Shown piece after piece: positions 61,915 to 64,000 of a stretch of DNA of 64,000 nucleotides (position 1 is the stretch's first letter; each line of letters starts with the position of its first letter). A program made the translations under genes and the position numbers. The DNA comes from an uncultured Clostridia bacterium (GTDB lineage: Bacteria; Bacillota; Clostridia; Oscillospirales; Acutalibacteraceae): contig CANRAU010000003.1 in NCBI GenBank assembly GCA_947628665.1, positions 62,001 through 126,000 of the forward strand. Reading direction: 5' to 3'. The notes beneath the pieces were generated by a model. That model saw only the letters and a program-made list of their open reading frames with translations. It searched no databases and was not told the origin of the DNA.

Positions 61915-62978
61915 TGTAGGTGTTACAATGATGTGTTACAAATAAAGAAAAAAGTAGCGAATAAGAGAGACCTGTGTTAAGGTAGAGTTGCCAAGACAAA
62001 ACCGAAAGGCAGGTGTCACCCTTATTCGCTATGGATAAGATAACACAAACCCAACTCTACCGTCAATCCCTGATTTTGTATGCACAGAAACACGGCGTCA
62101 CACAAGCCGCAATTCGATACCGTACAAATCGACAATATATCTATCGCTGGATGAAACGCTATGACGGAACACTCCCGTCTCTTGCGGATCGGTCACACCG
62201 TCCGCATCATCATCCCAACCAGCATACCGATGATGAATTGACCCTCATTCGCAATATGCGGCGAAGGAATCCCAATACAGGGCTGGTCGTCTTTTGGGTA
62301 AAGCTACGGCAACGGGGCTATACACGTTCTATTTCCGGCTTGTACCGCGTGTTGACACGTAGCGGACAAATGGCTGTGAAACTGCCGAATCCCAAATATA
62401 TCCCAAAGCCTTATGAGCAGATGCAATATCCCGGCCAGCGTGGGTAAATCGACGTGAAGTTCGTCCCGCTCTCTTGCCTCGCCGGCGAGGCAAGAGAACA
62501 CACGTTCTACCAATACACCTTCATTGACGAATACAGTCGCTTCCGCTACTTGGAAGCCTTTGAAGAACACAGCACCTATTCTTCCACCGAGTTCTTAAAA
62601 CACATCGTAGAAAAATTTCCTTACGCCATTGAATGCATTCAAACAGATAACGGAACAGAATTCACTAACAGGCTCAATTCTCATCGATCGGACAAAAAGA
62701 CCTTATTTGAAAAAGCATTAGAAGAATTAGGCATCCGACATAAGCTAATCAAACCCTATACCCCTCGGCATAACGGAAAAGTGGAGCGCTCTCATCGAAA
62801 GGATAATGAAGAATTCTATGCATCCCACAAGTTTTATTCCTTTGAAGATTTCAAAAAACAATTAGCCGTCCGTCAACGTCAATACAACAATTTCCCTATG
62901 CGTCCTCTTAACTGGCACTCTCCCAATTATGTCCTCTCTAACTTTTTAAATGTGTAACACATCATTGACAAACCTACA
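61915..62978 (+). mobile_element. Insertion sequence, 1064 bp (IS481-like DDE transposase)
   Basis: Terminal inverted repeats of 26 bases: TGTAGGTGTTACAATGATG... at 61915-61940 and its complement at 62953-62978, 23 of 26 matching. It is bounded by a 26-bp exact direct repeat. It carries one transposase frame, broken by an in-frame TAA. The body is clearly more AT-rich than the surrounding genes. Such long duplications are unusual for IS481; IS1202-type elements are the ones I recall with duplications near 27 bp. Confidence 0.88.
62013..62957 (+). pseudogene. DDE transposase, interrupted by an in-frame stop
   Basis: Two helix-turn-helix units at the N-terminus (YAQKHGVTQAAIRYRTNRQY) precede a retroviral-integrase-like core. 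The core has Asp in IDVKFVPLSC, Asp in CIQTDNGTEFTN and Glu in NGKVERSHRKDNEEF, so the DDE triad is complete. TAA at 62445-62447 splits it just before IDVKFV; both halves are in the same frame, so one base change would restore it. The start may be the GTG at 62013 or the ATG at 62031. The stop overlaps the right inverted repeat. Confidence 0.85.
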
Positions 62979-63004
62979 ACACATGCGACAAACACGCGCA
63001 TTTT
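62979..63004 (+). repeat. 26-bp direct repeat, right copy (target duplication)
   Basis: Exact copy of 61889-61914 at the right border of the IS. One more T can be added, giving 27. Confidence 0.9.
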
Positions 63005-63113
63005 TTGCCGCCGCGCGCCGAAAGCGACGGGCAGGGTTGGAAAGCAGAACCCTGAAGCCCCTTAAAATGCCCGCCCGAAACGGGATTGCCCGCTCTTGCG
63101 GTTTCGGCAAACG

Positions 63114-63146
63114 AAAAGGGAGAACCCCGGACGGTTCTCCCTTTTT
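63114..63146. terminator. Terminator after the aminotransferase gene
   Basis: AAAGGGAGAACC pairs with GGTTCTCCCTTT around CCGGAC, with T-runs on both strands. It lies 22 bases past the aminotransferase stop. Confidence 0.8.
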
Positions 63147-63168
63147 GAAAAGAATTTTCGGAAAATGT

Positions 63169-64000
63169 CTACTTTCGATCCTTTGCGGCGACCTCGTCGG
63201 CGAAAGACAGCACTTCGTCCATCTTTTGCATTTCCTCTTTCACCTGTTCGGGCGTGATGATCAGAGGCGGCGCAACGAGGATCATGTTTTCATGGGAATA
63301 AGTCATAAAGCCCTTTTTCTGGAGCATTCCGATGAGCTTGCCCATCCTGCCCTCGGGGTCTTTGCCGTAAGGCACATACGGGGTGCGCTTTTCGCGGTCG
63401 GTGACCAGCTCTATCGCCGAGAACAGCCCGATGCACCGCACGTCGCCCACGCTCTCGTGCTTTTCTTTGAGTTCCTCCAGACACGCTTTCAGAACCGCTC
63501 CGGATCTGTTGACGTTTGCGAGAATGTCCGCTTCTTCATAGAAATGCAGACACGCCACGCCCGCCGCGCACGCCAGCGGATGGCCGCTGTAGGTCAGCCC
63601 GCAGGCCAGCATATGATCGTCGAAATATTCGGCGATTTTTTTGCTTACGGCGACCCCGCCGAGCTGTACGTACCCGCAGGTCACGCCCTTGGCGAAGCTG
63701 ACGATATCCGGCTTTACACCGAAATTCTCGAACGCGAACATCTTGCCCGTTCTGCCGAAGCCCGTCATGACTTCGTCGCAGACCATCAGAATGCCGAATT
63801 CATCGCAGAGCTTCCGAACGCCCTGCAAATACCCGTCGGGCGGGATAATGACGCCGTTCGAGCCGGTTATGGTTTCCATAACGATGGCCGCGACGTTGTC
63901 CGCGCCTTCGTAGATGACCTGTTCGCGCAGCTTGGAAACATAAAAATCCGCCGCTTCCCGTTCGGTTTTAAAAGGCAGGTTGTCCCTGTACACATACGGG
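63169..64000 (-). CDS. Class III (omega) aminotransferase, N-terminal part missing
   Basis: The last 276 codons of a PLP-dependent aminotransferase; the start is beyond the right edge. GILMVCDEVMTGFGRTGKMFAFENF contains the Asp that binds the PLP ring nitrogen. DIVSFAKGVTCGYVQLGG holds the Schiff-base Lys, and LTYSGHPLACAAGVACL is the usual following block. Class III members move amino groups from omega-amino acids, taurine, putrescine or glutamate semialdehyde; the sequence fits the taurine/beta-alanine--pyruvate type, but the substrate cannot be fixed. Confidence 0.9.
   Translation of the reverse strand, partial: PYVYRDNLPFKTEREAADFYVSKLREQVIYEGADNVAAIVMETITGSNGVIIPPDGYLQGVRKLCDEFGILMVCDEVMTGFGRTGKMFAFENFGVKPDIVSFAKGVTCGYVQLGGVAVSKKIAEYFDDHMLACGLTYSGHPLACAAGVACLHFYEEADILANVNRSGAVLKACLEELKEKHESVGDVRCIGLFSAIELVTDREKRTPYVPYGKDPEGRMGKLIGMLQKKGFMTYSHENMILVAPPLIITPEQVKEEMQKMDEVLSFADEVAAKDRK

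Noticed and set aside
62468-62497. A palindrome (CTCTTGCCTCGCC and its complement) inside the transposase.
   Set aside because: It lies within in-frame coding sequence and may be chance; I could not tie it to a recombination or termination site.
63005-63113. A GC-rich stretch right of the IS, considered as a third copy of the multi-hairpin repeat.
   Set aside because: None of the conserved blocks of copies 1 and 2 are present.

Overview
The window is chromosomal DNA of a spore-forming Clostridia member, most like a gut Oscillospiraceae (inference). The support is a SpoVT regulator and a SpoIIQ-like M23 protein, a GlgB-GlgC-GlgD-GlgA glycogen operon, Firmicutes gene orders (dprA-topA-trmFO, plsX-rnc-smc-ftsY, nadD-yqeK-rsfS, infC-rpmI-rplT, rny-ymdB), AGGAGG-type ribosome binding sites, and fairly GC-rich DNA with AT-rich promoters of the TTGACA-17-TATAAT kind.

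Layout. 1-7.1 kb: the galU tail, an M23 protein and the glycogen operon. 7.2-10.6 kb: GNAT, SWIM and PAP2 genes, then an accessory patch with two XRE repressors, twin operators and a SLOG-family gene broken by a 275-bp MITE. 10.7-16.6 kb: a GT8 glycosyltransferase, a CDP-alcohol phosphatidyltransferase, spoVT, a Fur-regulated metal exporter, an esterase, and two copies of a GC-rich multi-hairpin repeat. 16.6-35.6 kb (minus strand): a long housekeeping block from infC to leuS covering ribosomal proteins, RNA modification, DNA topology and uptake, phospholipid synthesis, SMC/FtsY, nucleotide sanitation and NAD synthesis. 35.65-36 kb: a compact locus read here as a new type I toxin-antitoxin system. 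36-43.4 kb: YdcF, a sialidase-like protein with a GH35 beta-galactosidase, a VanY-type carboxypeptidase, a lipoprotein and an M28-like pseudoenzyme. 43.6-52.8 kb: a fused BY-kinase, then metG-tatD followed by an HPr-kinase-like/PqqD/S26-peptidase/ABC-transporter cassette resembling peptide maturation genes, then Hsp33 and YerC. 53.0-53.5 kb: five tRNAs (Val, Asp, Phe, Gly, Cys). 53.5-61.8 kb: recG, DAK2/FakA-like kinase, Asp23, an oligopeptide-type binding lipoprotein, ymdB and rny. 61.9-63.0 kb: an insertion sequence with a 26-bp direct repeat and a stop-interrupted transposase. The window ends inside a class III aminotransferase.

The signals I rate highest are: (1) the 35.7-35.96 kb locus, where a 24-residue hydrophobic peptide with its own promoter and a hairpin over its ribosome binding site converges on an opposite-strand small RNA with a perfect consensus promoter and shared terminator; (2) the two multi-hairpin repeats, whose stems differ in sequence yet stay paired; (3) the MITE insertion, whose pre-insertion reading frame can be rebuilt exactly; (4) the IS with a 26-bp target duplication; and (5) the PqqD/kinase/peptidase/ABC cassette with a coupled 27-codon ORF. 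No database search was possible, so all assignments rest on motifs, gene order and recall of families.
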